The position numbers and the translations under genes are program-made. Of a stretch of 64,000 bases of DNA, positions 28,301 through 38,500 are shown one piece after another (the first letter of the stretch is position 1; each line of letters starts with the position of its first letter). The notes beneath the pieces are model-generated. The model was not told the origin of the DNA, ran no database searches, and saw only the letters and a program-made list of their open reading frames with translations. Source of the DNA: JALQUL01 sp964556425 (GTDB lineage: Bacteria; Pseudomonadota; Gammaproteobacteria; Burkholderiales; Burkholderiaceae_C); assembly GCA_964556425.1 (NCBI GenBank), contig CAZKWC010000003.1:1-64000 (forward strand), given 5' to 3'.

Positions 28301-28400
28301 NNNNNNNNNNNNNNNNNNNNNNNNNNNNNNNNNNNNNNNNNNNNNNNNNNNNNNNNNNNNNNNNNNNNNNNNNNNNNNNNNNNNNNNNNNNNNNNNNNNN
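28301..28400. other. Assembly gap, exactly 100 N
   Basis: A run of 100 undetermined bases, the conventional placeholder for a gap of unknown size. It separates the 3' end of mlaA from the 5' end of mlaC. From the missing parts of both proteins I estimate the true gap at about 300-400 bp rather than 100. Confidence 0.99.
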
Positions 28401-29074
28401 TTTAACAAATTAGCTCTTTGATCAATGGCTCTAAATGCGTACAAACTATTTCGCAGGGAAACGTCTTCTAACTGCCATACCAAATCACCTTTGGCAATTA
28501 CCGTAGAAGCTAAACTATCTCTGAGGGTAGAAGGTCCCAAAATAGGAATTACAAGATAAGGCCCCGGAGGTACTCCCCAGCGACCTAAAGTTTGACCAAA
28601 ATCTGCTTTATGGCGATCAATATTCATTTCACTGGCAATATCAAATACACCCACAAAACCAAAAATGGTATTTACTCCCACTCGTATGACACCTTCAGCA
28701 GCAGCTTGTCCATGGCCTTGCAATATATTATTAACTACCGTCCATACACTGCTTAAATTAAAAAAGAAATTACTCACACCTGTTCTAAACAAATCGGGGG
28801 TGTACTTTTTATAAGCTTGGGCAACTGGTTTTAATGCGATATTGTCCAGATTTTCGTTGAACTCATAAGTTTTACGATTAAAGGACTCAAAAGGATCAAC
28901 TTGGCTTAACACACCAAAATTTTTGGTACTTTTACTCGGTTGCGCTTGGCCATTTTCTGAAACAAGCTGAGTGCTTGCACAAGATGCCATTAAAACTACT
29001 AAGGCAATACCTGTAATACACTGAAATACTTGACGCCACTTCTGCATCAAGCTTTTTTGATGACTTAGACTCAT
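28401..29074 (-). CDS. mlaA: MlaA (VacJ) outer-membrane lipoprotein, 5' part only
   Basis: First 224 codons of MlaA, which removes misplaced phospholipids from the outer leaflet. A lipoprotein signal peptide ends in the lipobox LMASC (Cys about 32). MlaA blocks follow: DPFESFNRKTYEFNENLD, NFFFNLSS, FGFVGVFDIASEM, FGQTLGRWGVPPGPYLVIP and GPSTLRDS. The C-terminal part is lost in the N gap. The frame happens to continue into mlaC across the 100 N, but the two are different proteins. The ATG overlaps no gene and lies right after the mlaD stop. Confidence 0.93.
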
Positions 29075-29569
29075 TTATTGTGACCCAGTACCGGTAGTTT
29101 CGGGAGCTTTAGAACCCTCCTGAGCCTTACTGAACATAAATTGGCCAATTAAGTTTTCTAGCACTACCGCAGATTGGGTTTGTGAAATAACTGCGCCTTG
29201 TTTCCAAGCCGCCTCTTCAGAGCCTGGTTCGACACCGATATATTGTTCTCCCAATAAACCACTAGTTAAAATTTTAAGCGAACTGTCTTTGGGAAAACTA
29301 AATTGCTCTTGCATAGAAATGGTGACCCTTGCCTGATAGGATTGTGGATCAAGGGATATGGTTTCTACACGTCCCACCAACACCCCAGCACTGCGTACCG
29401 CCGCTTTAGGTTTTAAACCACCAATATTGTCAAATTTTGCAACGACTTGGTAAGTGGGCTGAAAATTAAGATTTAATAAATTTGCCGCTTGCAATGCTAA
29501 AAAAAGCAAAGAGGATAAACCTAAAACCACAAACAAACCAACCCAAATATCATTTTTAGATTTTTGCAT
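29075..29569 (-). CDS. mlaD: MlaD, MCE-domain phospholipid transport protein
   Basis: 164-residue inner-membrane protein with one N-terminal TM helix (about 8-28, IWVGLFVVLGLSSLLFLAL) and a periplasmic MCE domain: YQVVAKFDNIGGLKPKAAVR, VGRVETISL and LLGEQYIGVEPG. MlaD forms a hexameric ring on the MlaFE transporter. It starts 9 bp after the mlaFE stop and ends next to mlaA. Confidence 0.95.
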   Translation of the reverse strand: MQKSKNDIWVGLFVVLGLSSLLFLALQAANLLNLNFQPTYQVVAKFDNIGGLKPKAAVRSAGVLVGRVETISLDPQSYQARVTISMQEQFSFPKDSSLKILTSGLLGEQYIGVEPGSEEAAWKQGAVISQTQSAVVLENLIGQFMFSKAQEGSKAPETTGTGSQ

Positions 29570-29578
29570 AAGAACTCT

Positions 29579-31207
29579 TTAAATCGAAAACATCATGGCC
29601 GTTAACATAAAGTCAAGACCTAGAACCGCTAAGGATGACATCACCACAGTACGTGTGGTGGCCTGAGAAACGCCCTCTGGCGTAGGACCGGCTACATAAG
29701 CCTGATAAAGGGCGATAAAGGTACAAGTAAAGCCAAAAACAATACTTTTAACCACACCATTGCCCACATCTTTCCAAACATCCACACCACCCTGAATTTG
29801 GCTCCAAAAAGAGCCAGCATCGACACCGATCATTAAAACACCTACCACCCAGCCACCAATAATGCCCATAGCACTAAAAAAGGCAGCTAACAAGGGCATT
29901 GTAATAACTCCAGCCCAAAACCGAGGAGCTAAAGTACGAACAATGGGATCGACAGCCATCATTTCCATGGCACCAGTAATTTCTTGGGCTTTCATGATCC
30001 CGATTTCGGCAGTAAGCGAGGTGCCTGCCCTGCCTGAATACAAAAGCGCAGTGACCACTGGCCCTAATTCACGAACTAAACTGAGCGTTACTAATAGGCC
30101 TAAGGCTTCTGCTGATCCGTATCTTTGCAGTGTGTAATACCCTTGCAATCCAAATACAAAACCAACAAATAAACCTGAAATACCAATGATAGCTAAAGAA
30201 TAATTACCTAAAAAGTGGATTTGGTCTCGGATTAAACCAGGTCTTTTTAAAGCAGTTGGAAACAACCAACACAACTGAAAAAACAGTCGAGCAGCAAAAC
30301 CAATTTTGGTTAATTGAGATCTAACTTTAGTACCAATCTTGCTTAATTGCCGAGATGGATTAACTGAAAACCTTTGACCTGCTTTGGGATCAGCAATTTT
30401 TAAGCCAAAATCTTCTTCTACAGAGGGACCTGGGTAATGAAAACCTACTGGACCATCTGCCTGAGCATTAATATACTGCATGACCAACGGGTCTTTGCTT
30501 TGCATTACCTCTTGAGGCGTGCCTTGTGCTGCAATTTTTCCGTTGGCTAAAATAATAATTTGATCGGCTAAAGCAAACGATTGTTCGAGTTCGTGAGAGA
30601 CGACCAAACTGGTAAGTCCCATAGAGTCGTTTAAATGTCTAATTAATTTTGCAGCAGTGCCCATAGAGATGGGATCTAAACCTGAAAAAGGTTCATCGTA
30701 CATGACCAGTTCAGGGTCTAAGGCAATAGCCCTTGCCAAAGCCACACGCCTAGACATACCACCCGATAACTCGGATGGCATTAAATGTTGTGCGCCACGT
30801 AGTCCTACTGCATTGAGTTTCATGAGGACAATATCGCGAATCATGGATTCTGATAAATGGCTGTGTTCACGAAGCGGAAAAGCCACATTATCAAACACGT
30901 TTAAGTCAGTAAATAAGGCACCAAACTGAAACAGCATACCCATGCGCCTTCTAGCGTCATAGAGCTCTTTTTGTGCTAACTGTGGAATATTTTGTTCTTG
31001 GAACAGTACTTTACCTTCTTGGGGTTTAACCTGCCCGCCAATTAAACGCAATACAGTGGTTTTACCTCCACCTGAGGCGCCCATGAGTACAGTCACCTTA
31101 CCCTTGGGCAAAGTGAGCGATAGATTATCTAAAATGACACGTTCACCGTAGCCAAAACGGACATTTTGAAGTTCTACTAAAGATGTGTTGGATTGTGGAT
31201 TTAACAT
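29579..31207 (-). CDS. MlaF-MlaE fusion: ATPase and permease of phospholipid ABC transporter
   Basis: One uninterrupted 542-codon frame. Residues 1 to about 270 are MlaF: Walker A GASGGGKT (43-50), signature LSGGMSRR near 148, MYDEPFSGLDP near 170, switch VVSHELEQS. Residues about 295-542 are a complete MlaE permease, including the amphipathic start (IGFAARLFFQLCW), LVRELGPVVTALLYSGRAGT and the final AMMFSI. The lengths add to those of the two separate proteins, and no Met or stop marks the junction. In the Mla systems I know, mlaF and mlaE are separate adjacent genes. It is first in the mlaFE-D-A-C-B order, and 518 bp of non-coding DNA separates it from the divergent phoX. Confidence 0.92.
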   Translation of the reverse strand: MLNPQSNTSLVELQNVRFGYGERVILDNLSLTLPKGKVTVLMGASGGGKTTVLRLIGGQVKPQEGKVLFQEQNIPQLAQKELYDARRRMGMLFQFGALFTDLNVFDNVAFPLREHSHLSESMIRDIVLMKLNAVGLRGAQHLMPSELSGGMSRRVALARAIALDPELVMYDEPFSGLDPISMGTAAKLIRHLNDSMGLTSLVVSHELEQSFALADQIIILANGKIAAQGTPQEVMQSKDPLVMQYINAQADGPVGFHYPGPSVEEDFGLKIADPKAGQRFSVNPSRQLSKIGTKVRSQLTKIGFAARLFFQLCWLFPTALKRPGLIRDQIHFLGNYSLAIIGISGLFVGFVFGLQGYYTLQRYGSAEALGLLVTLSLVRELGPVVTALLYSGRAGTSLTAEIGIMKAQEITGAMEMMAVDPIVRTLAPRFWAGVITMPLLAAFFSAMGIIGGWVVGVLMIGVDAGSFWSQIQGGVDVWKDVGNGVVKSIVFGFTCTFIALYQAYVAGPTPEGVSQATTRTVVMSSLAVLGLDFMLTAMMFSI

Positions 31208-31280
31208 TAAGGCGCAATTGTAATGCTAGGGGCCAATAAAATATAAAAACAAGATGTGTAAAGTTATAGCTCAGGCAAAG

Positions 31281-31308
31281 AAGCTTGCACTCAAAACAGT
31301 GCAAGCTT
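31281..31308. repeat. Perfect 11-bp inverted repeat upstream of mlaFE
   Basis: AAGCTTGCACT (31281-31291) and AGTGCAAGCTT (31298-31308) are perfect reverse complements around CAAAAC. There is no T-run on either side, so it is not a standard terminator. It lies 74 bp before the mlaFE start and may be a protein-binding operator or an RNA hairpin in the mla leader. Confidence 0.75.
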
Positions 31309-31668
31309 GTGTTGAATAAGTAGGGTAAATTGTTTGCCGTTTTTTATCTACTCGATATTGAATGGATTCAAAACAAGGCTAAAGAAATAACAAAACTGCC
31401 AGACTCAATGTGACAACTAGATTAATTAATTGACAAGCTGATTCAATAATCTTTGAATAAATCGCAACCAGTATTTGTTATGCAAATCAAAATACACCAC
31501 CAGATAATATTCAAATTATATCATTTGACGGATTAGGACTTGGGATTGTGCACTTGAAATGTATCTTCGCATAGACATTAATTACACAACAGTCTTTCCG
31601 TAAGTCAATCAATAATCGTCAAAAGTACATTTTTAAATTCAACTCCCATTCATCAATATTTCATGAAT

Positions 31669-31686
31669 TAGTCATTGAATCATCAT
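31669..31686 (+). promoter_or_regulatory. Possible weak PhoB box upstream of phoX
   Basis: TAGTCAT (31669-31675), a 4-nt AT-rich spacer, then TCATCAT (31680-31686): two heptamers with 11-bp periodicity resembling the Pho-box unit CTGTCAT at 5 of 7 and 4 of 7 positions. The position, about 50 bp before the start codon, is sensible for a PhoX gene, but the match is poor. Confidence 0.25.
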
Positions 31687-31737
31687 CAAGCAACGCAATG
31701 ATAGGGTCTTTATTAACACGATCCAGTGGAAAACTTC

Positions 31738-33900
31738 ATGAACCAAGATACACGTGCTAACTTTAATTTTAACGAAGAAGACTCCAATACCAGTCCTAAC
31801 CCTAGCTTTGAAGATGTTTCTCAAGCTAGATTAAGCCGTAGAGGCTGGTTAAAGGGTGCGGCTACGCTGGGTGTTGCAACTACTGCAATGGCCAACACTA
31901 CATTGGCGAGCGCTGCAAAAGCCAGTAACAACACAGTCAACCAGTTGGGTTTTAATGCAGTTGCTAAAAGTTTAGCCGATGCGGTAGTTGTACCTGAAGG
32001 TTATCAATTTCAAGTGTTATATGCTTTGGGCGATCCACTGACAGCACAAACTCCCGCATTTAAGAATGATGGTACTGACACTGACTTTGATCAACGCGCT
32101 GGTGACCATCATGACGGTATGGAATGGTTTGGTTTAGATACCAAAAATCGTCCATCTAACACTTTTACCGCTCGTGGTTTATTGGCAATTAATCATGAAG
32201 CCACTACTGATGAAAAATTAAGCTCACATTTCCTCCATCAAAATGGCGGTACCTCTACATTACCCCGCCCTGCCGCAGAGATAGATAAAGAGCTCATGAT
32301 TCATGGTTTGACTGTAGTGGAAGTTCGCTCTACTGGTAAAAACTGGAAATATGAAGTGACTTCACCGTTTAATCGCCGCATTACCACCATGACCTCAGCA
32401 GAGATTCATGGCCCAGCAAAAGGTAGTGCTCATTTAATGACTAAACACAGCCCTGATGCAACAGTTTGCCGCGGAACTTTAAACAATTGTGGAACAGGTA
32501 AAACACCTTGGGGTACTTTTGTTTCCGGCGAAGAAAACTGGTATGGCTATTTCTTCCGTGATGCGCAGGACGATGCACGCCGTAACAACGATAAATCAGT
32601 TGCTGGTTTAAACCGTTATGGCCGTAAAGCGGCAGCCGCAAGCCGTCATGGCTGGGAAAGTGGTGGTACTGATGATCGTTTTATACGTTGGAACAATGGT
32701 GCTTTGGCAGCAAGCGCTAAAGAAGACTACCGAAATGAAATGAATACTTTTGGTTATGTGGTTGAACTTGACCCGTACAAAACACAATCAAGTTTACGCA
32801 AACGTACTGGTTTAGGTCGGTTCGCACATGAGTCTGTTGCATTTGCCAAGCCAGTGGTTGGTCAACCAATTGTGGTTTATATGGGTGATGATGCACGTGG
32901 CGAATATATTTATAAGTTTGTATCACAAAACTTGTGGCAAGCCAAAGATGCCAATGCAGATGACCGCTTAGCGGTTGGTGATAAATACCTTAACACAGGT
33001 ACTCTTTTTGCTGCTAAATTTAAAGAAGATGGAACGGGTGATTGGATTGAGTTATCAATGAACAATCCATTAATTGCTGCCTATACTGGATTTAAATTCG
33101 AAACCAATGCCGATATCGCTATTTTTACGCGCTTAGCAGCTGATGCAGTAGGCGCCACTAAAATGGACCGACCTGAATGGGGCGGAGTGAATCCAAAAAA
33201 TGGTGAGATTTATATTACCTTAACTAATAATAGCCAACGTCAAGTGAGCAACTTGGATGCGGCCAATCCACGTTCTTACACTGACACCAAAGGTAGCAAA
33301 GAACAAAAAGGTAATGTGCACGGTCATATTGTGCGTTTAGCACAAACTCAACCTGCTGCTAAAGATTTTAAATGGGATATTTATTTGTTTGCCTCAGAAG
33401 CCGATGCAGATAAGTCTTTAATTAATTTATCTTCTTTGACTGATGACAATGATTTGTCTTCTCCAGATGGTTTAGTATTTAGCCCAAGTACAGGTATTTG
33501 CTGGATTCAAACAGATGACGGTGCTTACACTGACAAAACCAACTGTATGATGCTTGCTGCTATCCCTGGAAAATTAGGTGATGGCGGTGCAAGGCAGCTC
33601 AACTATGGCGATAAGGTAGTGACGACTCAAGTAGGTAAAAATCCTAGTCCAGACACACTCAAACGCTTTTTAGTTGGCCCTAAAGGTGCTGAAATTACAG
33701 GCATTTGCGAAACACCAGATGGTCGTGCTTTGTTTATTAACATCCAACATCCTGGTGAGAACACCAAATTAGCAGATGTCAACGACTCTAAACGTTATGA
33801 AAGCGTCTGGCCAAGTAACGCCGGTTATGGCAACGGCCAACGTCCACGCTCGGCAACTATTGTAATTACCAAAAAGAATGGTGGATTAATTGGTAGCTAA
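31738..33900 (+). CDS. phoX: PhoX-family alkaline phosphatase (DUF839), Tat-exported
   Basis: 720-residue member of the PhoX/DUF839 family, calcium- and iron-dependent phosphomonoesterases that scavenge phosphate from organic esters outside the cytoplasm. A twin-arginine signal is visible: SRRGWLKGAATLG followed by an Ala-rich stretch. Family blocks include LAINHEATTDEKL, CGTGKTPWGTFVSGEENWYG, GRFAHESVAF and SSPDGLVFS. The ATG at 31738 has GGA 7 nt upstream; a GTG at 31726 is less likely. It is a single-gene unit on the plus strand between mla and gltBD, followed by strong hairpins. Control by PhoB is expected but only weakly supported. Confidence 0.88.
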   Translation: MNQDTRANFNFNEEDSNTSPNPSFEDVSQARLSRRGWLKGAATLGVATTAMANTTLASAAKASNNTVNQLGFNAVAKSLADAVVVPEGYQFQVLYALGDPLTAQTPAFKNDGTDTDFDQRAGDHHDGMEWFGLDTKNRPSNTFTARGLLAINHEATTDEKLSSHFLHQNGGTSTLPRPAAEIDKELMIHGLTVVEVRSTGKNWKYEVTSPFNRRITTMTSAEIHGPAKGSAHLMTKHSPDATVCRGTLNNCGTGKTPWGTFVSGEENWYGYFFRDAQDDARRNNDKSVAGLNRYGRKAAAASRHGWESGGTDDRFIRWNNGALAASAKEDYRNEMNTFGYVVELDPYKTQSSLRKRTGLGRFAHESVAFAKPVVGQPIVVYMGDDARGEYIYKFVSQNLWQAKDANADDRLAVGDKYLNTGTLFAAKFKEDGTGDWIELSMNNPLIAAYTGFKFETNADIAIFTRLAADAVGATKMDRPEWGGVNPKNGEIYITLTNNSQRQVSNLDAANPRSYTDTKGSKEQKGNVHGHIVRLAQTQPAAKDFKWDIYLFASEADADKSLINLSSLTDDNDLSSPDGLVFSPSTGICWIQTDDGAYTDKTNCMMLAAIPGKLGDGGARQLNYGDKVVTTQVGKNPSPDTLKRFLVGPKGAEITGICETPDGRALFINIQHPGENTKLADVNDSKRYESVWPSNAGYGNGQRPRSATIVITKKNGGLIGS

Positions 33901-33918
33901 ACCATTGATCGATTAAGC

Positions 33919-33942
33919 AAAAAAGCCCAGCAATAGGCTTTT
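33919..33942 (+). terminator. Terminator hairpin after phoX
   Basis: AAAAGCC (33921-33927) pairs with GGCTTTT (33936-33942) around an 8-nt loop, 20 bp after the phoX stop. The stem is weak apart from the GCC core and the T-run belongs to the stem. It is probably the first of tandem terminators. Confidence 0.5.
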
Positions 33943-33956
33943 AAATTGATTGAATT

Positions 33957-33987
33957 AAAAAGCTTCATTTAGAAATGAAGCTTTTTT
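33957..33987. terminator. Bidirectional intrinsic terminator between phoX and gltD
   Basis: A long AT/GC stem centred on AGCTTCATTT and AAATGAAGCT (33961-33982), flanked by A-run and T-run (33957-33960 and 33983-33987). Together they give a hairpin usable in both directions, as expected between converging genes. Confidence 0.88.
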
Positions 33988-33996
33988 TCTTGGCAA

Positions 33997-34021
33997 TTGA
34001 AAACCTTTTTAAGGTTTTCAA
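33997..34021 (-). terminator. Hairpin directly after gltD
   Basis: TTGAAAACCTT (33997-34007) and AAGGTTTTCAA (34011-34021) form a perfect 11-bp stem with a 3-nt loop, 11 bp past the gltD stop on the minus strand. There is no clean T-tract beyond the stem. It may work together with the neighbouring bidirectional terminator or stabilise the gltBD 3' end. Confidence 0.55.
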
Positions 34022-34032
34022 CTCGCAAAGCA

Positions 34033-35499
34033 TTAACGTGGCAATGTGCTTGAACCCATTAAGAATTCATCCACCGATTTAGCCGCCTGACGACCTTCAC
34101 GGATCGCCCAAACTACCAAACTTTGACCACGGCGAATATCACCAGCAACAAATAATTTAGGTACGTTGCTGCTATAAGCCTTTTTGCCTTCGGTGCTGGA
34201 TTTAGCATTGCCACGGGCATCTTTATCAACACCAAATGCATCTAAAACAGTCGCTACTGGAGAGACAAAACCCATTGCCAATAAGACTAAATCAGCTGGA
34301 ATAATTTGCTCGGAACCTGCTACCTCTTGCATTTTTCCGTCTTTCCATTCGACACGTACTGTTTGTACACCTTTTACTTTGCCTTTTTCACCAATAAAAG
34401 CTTTGGTAGAAATAGCAAATTCACGAGTACAACCTTCATCATGGCTGGAGCTAGTACGCAATTTCATTGGCCAATAAGGCCAAGTTAATGGGCGGTTTTC
34501 TTCTACTGGCGCTTTTGGCATCACTTCGAATTGAGTCACACTAATGGCGCCATGACGGTTACTAGTACCTACGCAATCGCTACCAGTGTCGCCACCACCA
34601 ATTACCACTACGTTTTTGCCGTCAGCACGTAATTGACCTTTTAATTTGTCGCCCGCATTGACTTTATTTTGCTGTGGTAAAAACTCCATTGCAAAATGAA
34701 TACCGTCAAGGTCACGACCTGGTGCGGGTAAATCACGTGATTGCTCTGAGCCACCGGTTAACAAAACCGCATCAAATGATTTTAATAACTCTTGAGGAGC
34801 AATGGTTTCTTTAGCCCAGTTAGTCACTTTGCTGCCTTCAGGCAATTGACCCACCATGACACCCGTTTTAAATGTAACGCCCTCGGCTTTCATTTGCTCG
34901 ACACGACGGTCAATATGGCTTTTCTCGAGTTTAAAGTCGGGAATGCCATAACGCAATAAACCACCTACTCGGTCATTTTTTTCGTAAACTGTAACGTCGT
35001 GACCTACGCGTGCCAATTGCTGGGCAGCTGCCAAACCAGCAGGACCGGCACCCACCACGGCTACTTTTTTGCCTGTTTTTTGAGCTGCGACTTGTGGCTT
35101 GACCCAACCCTCTTGCCAAGCTTTATCAATGATGGCGTGCTCAATAGATTTAATACCTACGGCTTGTTCATTCACGTTTAAAGTACAAGCGGCTTCGCAA
35201 GGTGCGGGGCAAATACGACCGGTAAACTCTGGAAAGTTATTGGTGCTGTGCAATACAGCAATCGCATTTTGCCAGTCTTGACGGTAAACCAAATCATTAA
35301 AATCTGGAATGATATTGTTAACTGGGCAACCATTATTACAAAACGGAATACCACAATCCATACAACGTGCCGCTTGCGTTTGTGCTTGCTTATCATCTAA
35401 ACCAATTACAAATTCTTTGTAATTTTTTAAACGTTCTGCAACCGGTTGATAACCTTCTTCTAAGCGGTCGAACTCTTTAAAACCAGTGACTTTTCCCAT
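34033..35499 (-). CDS. gltD: Glutamate synthase (NADPH) small subunit
   Basis: Flavoprotein that passes electrons from NADPH to the GltB subunit. The N-terminal ferredoxin-like region has Cys clusters CMDCGIPFCNNGCP (about 47-60) and CPAPCEAAC (about 97-105). The FAD site VVGAGPAGLAAAQQLARVG is near 148, the NADPH site VVIGGGDTGSDCVGTSNRHG near 300, and the C-terminal FAD block VAGDIRRGQSLVVWAI near 453. Length is 488 residues. It is 57 bp downstream of gltB with AGGA before the ATG, and tandem hairpins terminate the unit. Confidence 0.97.
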   Translation of the reverse strand: MGKVTGFKEFDRLEEGYQPVAERLKNYKEFVIGLDDKQAQTQAARCMDCGIPFCNNGCPVNNIIPDFNDLVYRQDWQNAIAVLHSTNNFPEFTGRICPAPCEAACTLNVNEQAVGIKSIEHAIIDKAWQEGWVKPQVAAQKTGKKVAVVGAGPAGLAAAQQLARVGHDVTVYEKNDRVGGLLRYGIPDFKLEKSHIDRRVEQMKAEGVTFKTGVMVGQLPEGSKVTNWAKETIAPQELLKSFDAVLLTGGSEQSRDLPAPGRDLDGIHFAMEFLPQQNKVNAGDKLKGQLRADGKNVVVIGGGDTGSDCVGTSNRHGAISVTQFEVMPKAPVEENRPLTWPYWPMKLRTSSSHDEGCTREFAISTKAFIGEKGKVKGVQTVRVEWKDGKMQEVAGSEQIIPADLVLLAMGFVSPVATVLDAFGVDKDARGNAKSSTEGKKAYSSNVPKLFVAGDIRRGQSLVVWAIREGRQAAKSVDEFLMGSSTLPR

Positions 35500-35556
35500 T
35501 TTTAATCCTATCGATAGTCGATTTAATTCGTGTATGTATGATGACTTTAATCAAGC

Positions 35557-38500
35557 TTATTTTGTAGTCGCACTGGCTTTGACTTTAGCAGTAGCATTGG
35601 CTGCTACTTCAGCCTCTGCTGCTTGCGCCATTTCACCTAAAGCGCGTTTGTATTCATGCGGGAATACTTTGACAAATTTTTGTCTTGAGTTTTCCCAGTC
35701 ATCTAATAAATCACGAGCACGTTTGCTACCTGTCCAACGATTATGTTGTTGCAAGAGTTGCTTGACAGCTTCTTCATCGGTTTTACCTTGATGCCATAAA
35801 GCAGTTGGCATAGTGTCTTTTTGCTCTTGTGCAGAAAGTACTTTGTCTAAGCCCACCATTGCGGTATTACAACGTTTAGCAAAACCACCGTCTTCATCGT
35901 AAATATAAGCAATACCACCGCTCATACCTGCAGCAAAGTTACGACCTGTTTTACCTAATACCAACACAGTACCACCAGTCATGTATTCACAACCGTGGTC
36001 GCCAGTGCCCTCTACGACAGCAGTAGCGCCAGACAAACGAACAGCAAAACGCTCGCCACCTACACCACTAAAGAAGGCTTCACCACTGGTTGCACCATAC
36101 ATTACAGTGTTACCACAAATAGTGTTGTTAGTAGCTACACCACGGAAATCAATGCTTGGGCGAACGGCAATACGTCCACCGCTTAAGCCTTTACCAGTGT
36201 AGTCATTGGCGTCACCAATTAAATACAAAGTAATACCGTTGGTTAAGAATGCACCAAATGATTGTCCGCCAGTCCCTTCAAGCTGAATGTGAATAGTGTC
36301 ATCTGGCAAACCTTCAGGATGAACTTTAGTAACTGCACCTGACAACATTGCACCTACAGAACGGTTCACATTGCGAACGGTTTCCATAATCTTGACTGGC
36401 TTGCCTGTTTCAATGGCAGATTTAGCTTTTTCAATTAATAAATTGTCAAAGTTTTTCTCTAGGCCATGCTCTTGAGTTGCCACATGGCGTACGTCGGCTT
36501 CGATGCCAGCCAATGGTTGAGCAAACAAGCGACCAAAATCAAGACCTTTGGCTTTCCAATGTTCAATACCTTTACGGGTATCGAGTAGATCAACACGGCC
36601 CACTAAATCGTCAAATTGACGAATACCTAACTGCGCCATAATTTGACGTACTTCTTCAGCAATAAAGAAGAAATAGTTCACTACATGCTCAGGTTTACCA
36701 GAGAACTTTTTACGCAATTCTGGATCTTGGGTAGCGACGCCAACTGGGCAGGTGTTTAAATGACACTTACGCATCATGATACAACCCTCAACCACTAATG
36801 GAGCAGTTGCAAAACCGAATTCATCAGCACCTAATAAAGCACCGATTGCAACGTCACGACCAGTTTTCATTTGACCGTCGGCTTGTACACGAATACGGCC
36901 ACGTAAGCGGTTTAATACCAAGGTTTGTTGGGTTTCAGCTAAACCAATTTCCCATGGGCTACCTGCATGCTTAATAGAAGACCAAGGTGATGCACCGGTA
37001 CCACCATCATGGCCGGCAATTACCACATGGTCGGCTTTACATTTAGCCACACCTGCTGCAATCGTACCCACACCAATTTCACTCACCAACTTCACGCTAA
37101 TGTCAGCATGAGGTGCCACATTTTTCAAATCGTGAATAAGTTGAGCTAAGTCTTCGATGGAGTAAATATCATGATGCGGTGGTGGAGAAATTAGACCAAC
37201 ACCAGGCACAGAATAACGCAATTTACCAATGTACTTAGATACTTTACCACCTGGTAACTGACCACCCTCACCAGGTTTAGCGCCTTGCGCCATTTTGATT
37301 TGGATTTGATCGGCACTTGATAAATATTCGGCGGTTACACCAAAACGGCCAGAAGCGACTTGTTTAATACGTGAACGAAGTGAGTCGTTAGCTTGTAAAA
37401 CATAATCAGCTTCGATTACATCAGAGCCTAAAATTTGCTTAAGGGTTTCGCCTTGTTTAATTGGAATACCTTTCAGCTCTTGACGGTAACGTGCTGGGTC
37501 CTCGCCGCCTTCACCGGTATTGCTCTTACCACCAATACGGTTCATGGCAATTGCCAATGTAGCGTGCGCCTCAGAGGAAATAGAACCCAATGACATCGCA
37601 CCCGTTGCAAAACGTTTGACGATTTCTTTGGCTGGTTCTACTTCATCAATTGAAATGGCTTTGTTTGGATCAATTTTGAACTCGAACAAACCACGTAATG
37701 TCATGTGACGACGTGATTGGTCGTTAATGAGTTGAGCGTATTCTTTGTAGGTGTTCCAGTTATTAGAGCGTGTGCTGTGCTGTAATTTGGCAATTACGTC
37801 AGGTGTCCACATATGCTCTTCACCACGAGCGCGCCATGCGTATTCACCACCAGCGTCCAACATATTAGCTAATACTGGGTCGTTACCAAAGGCAGCTTTG
37901 TGTGAACGAATCGTTTCTTCGGCAATATCAAAAACACCAATACCTTCAACCTTGCTTGGAGTACCAGTGAAGTATTTGTTAATGGTAGCGCTTGATAAGC
38001 CAATGGCTTCAAATAATTGCGCACCACAATAACTCATATAGGTGGACACACCCATTTTTGACATGATTTTAGACAAGCCTTTACCAACTGCTTTGATGTA
38101 GTTGTAAATTGCTTTTTCTGGACTTAAATCATCTTTTAAATCTTTGTGCAAATCAGCCAAAGTTTCCATTGCAAGGTAGGGGTGAACGGCTTCTGCGCCG
38201 TAACCAGCCAACACTGCAAAATGATGAACTTCACGAGCACTGCCAGTCTCGACCACTAAACCAGCAGTGGTACGTAAACCTGCACCCACTAAATGTTGAT
38301 GAATAGCGCTTAAAGCTAACAATGCAGGAATGGCCACTTGAGTGGCGCTCACGCCTTTGTCGCTAATAATTAAAATATTGCGACCTGTTTTGATAGCGTC
38401 AACTGCTTCTGCACAAAGTGAAGCCAATTTAGCCTCAACACCTTGTGCACCCCATGACACTGGATAAGTAATGTCAATGGTGTGGCTCTTGAATTTACCT

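Larger units (their letters stand above)
31208..31737. promoter_or_regulatory. Divergent regulatory region between mlaFE and phoX
   Basis: About 530 bp separating divergent genes, longer than most gaps here. It holds a perfect 11-bp inverted repeat on the mlaFE side (31281-31308) and a weak Pho-box-like direct repeat on the phoX side (31669-31686). The rest is AT-rich with no convincing reading frame. Promoters for both genes must lie here, but I cannot place -35/-10 pairs with confidence. Confidence 0.5.

Noticed and set aside
27929..29074. A single 381-residue MlaC-MlaA fusion protein
   Set aside because: The frame passes through 100 N; the two sides are different families and each is incomplete. 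It is a gap artefact.
37751..38032. Plus-strand frames opposite gltB
   Set aside because: They mirror gltB codons, have no motifs and no independent context.
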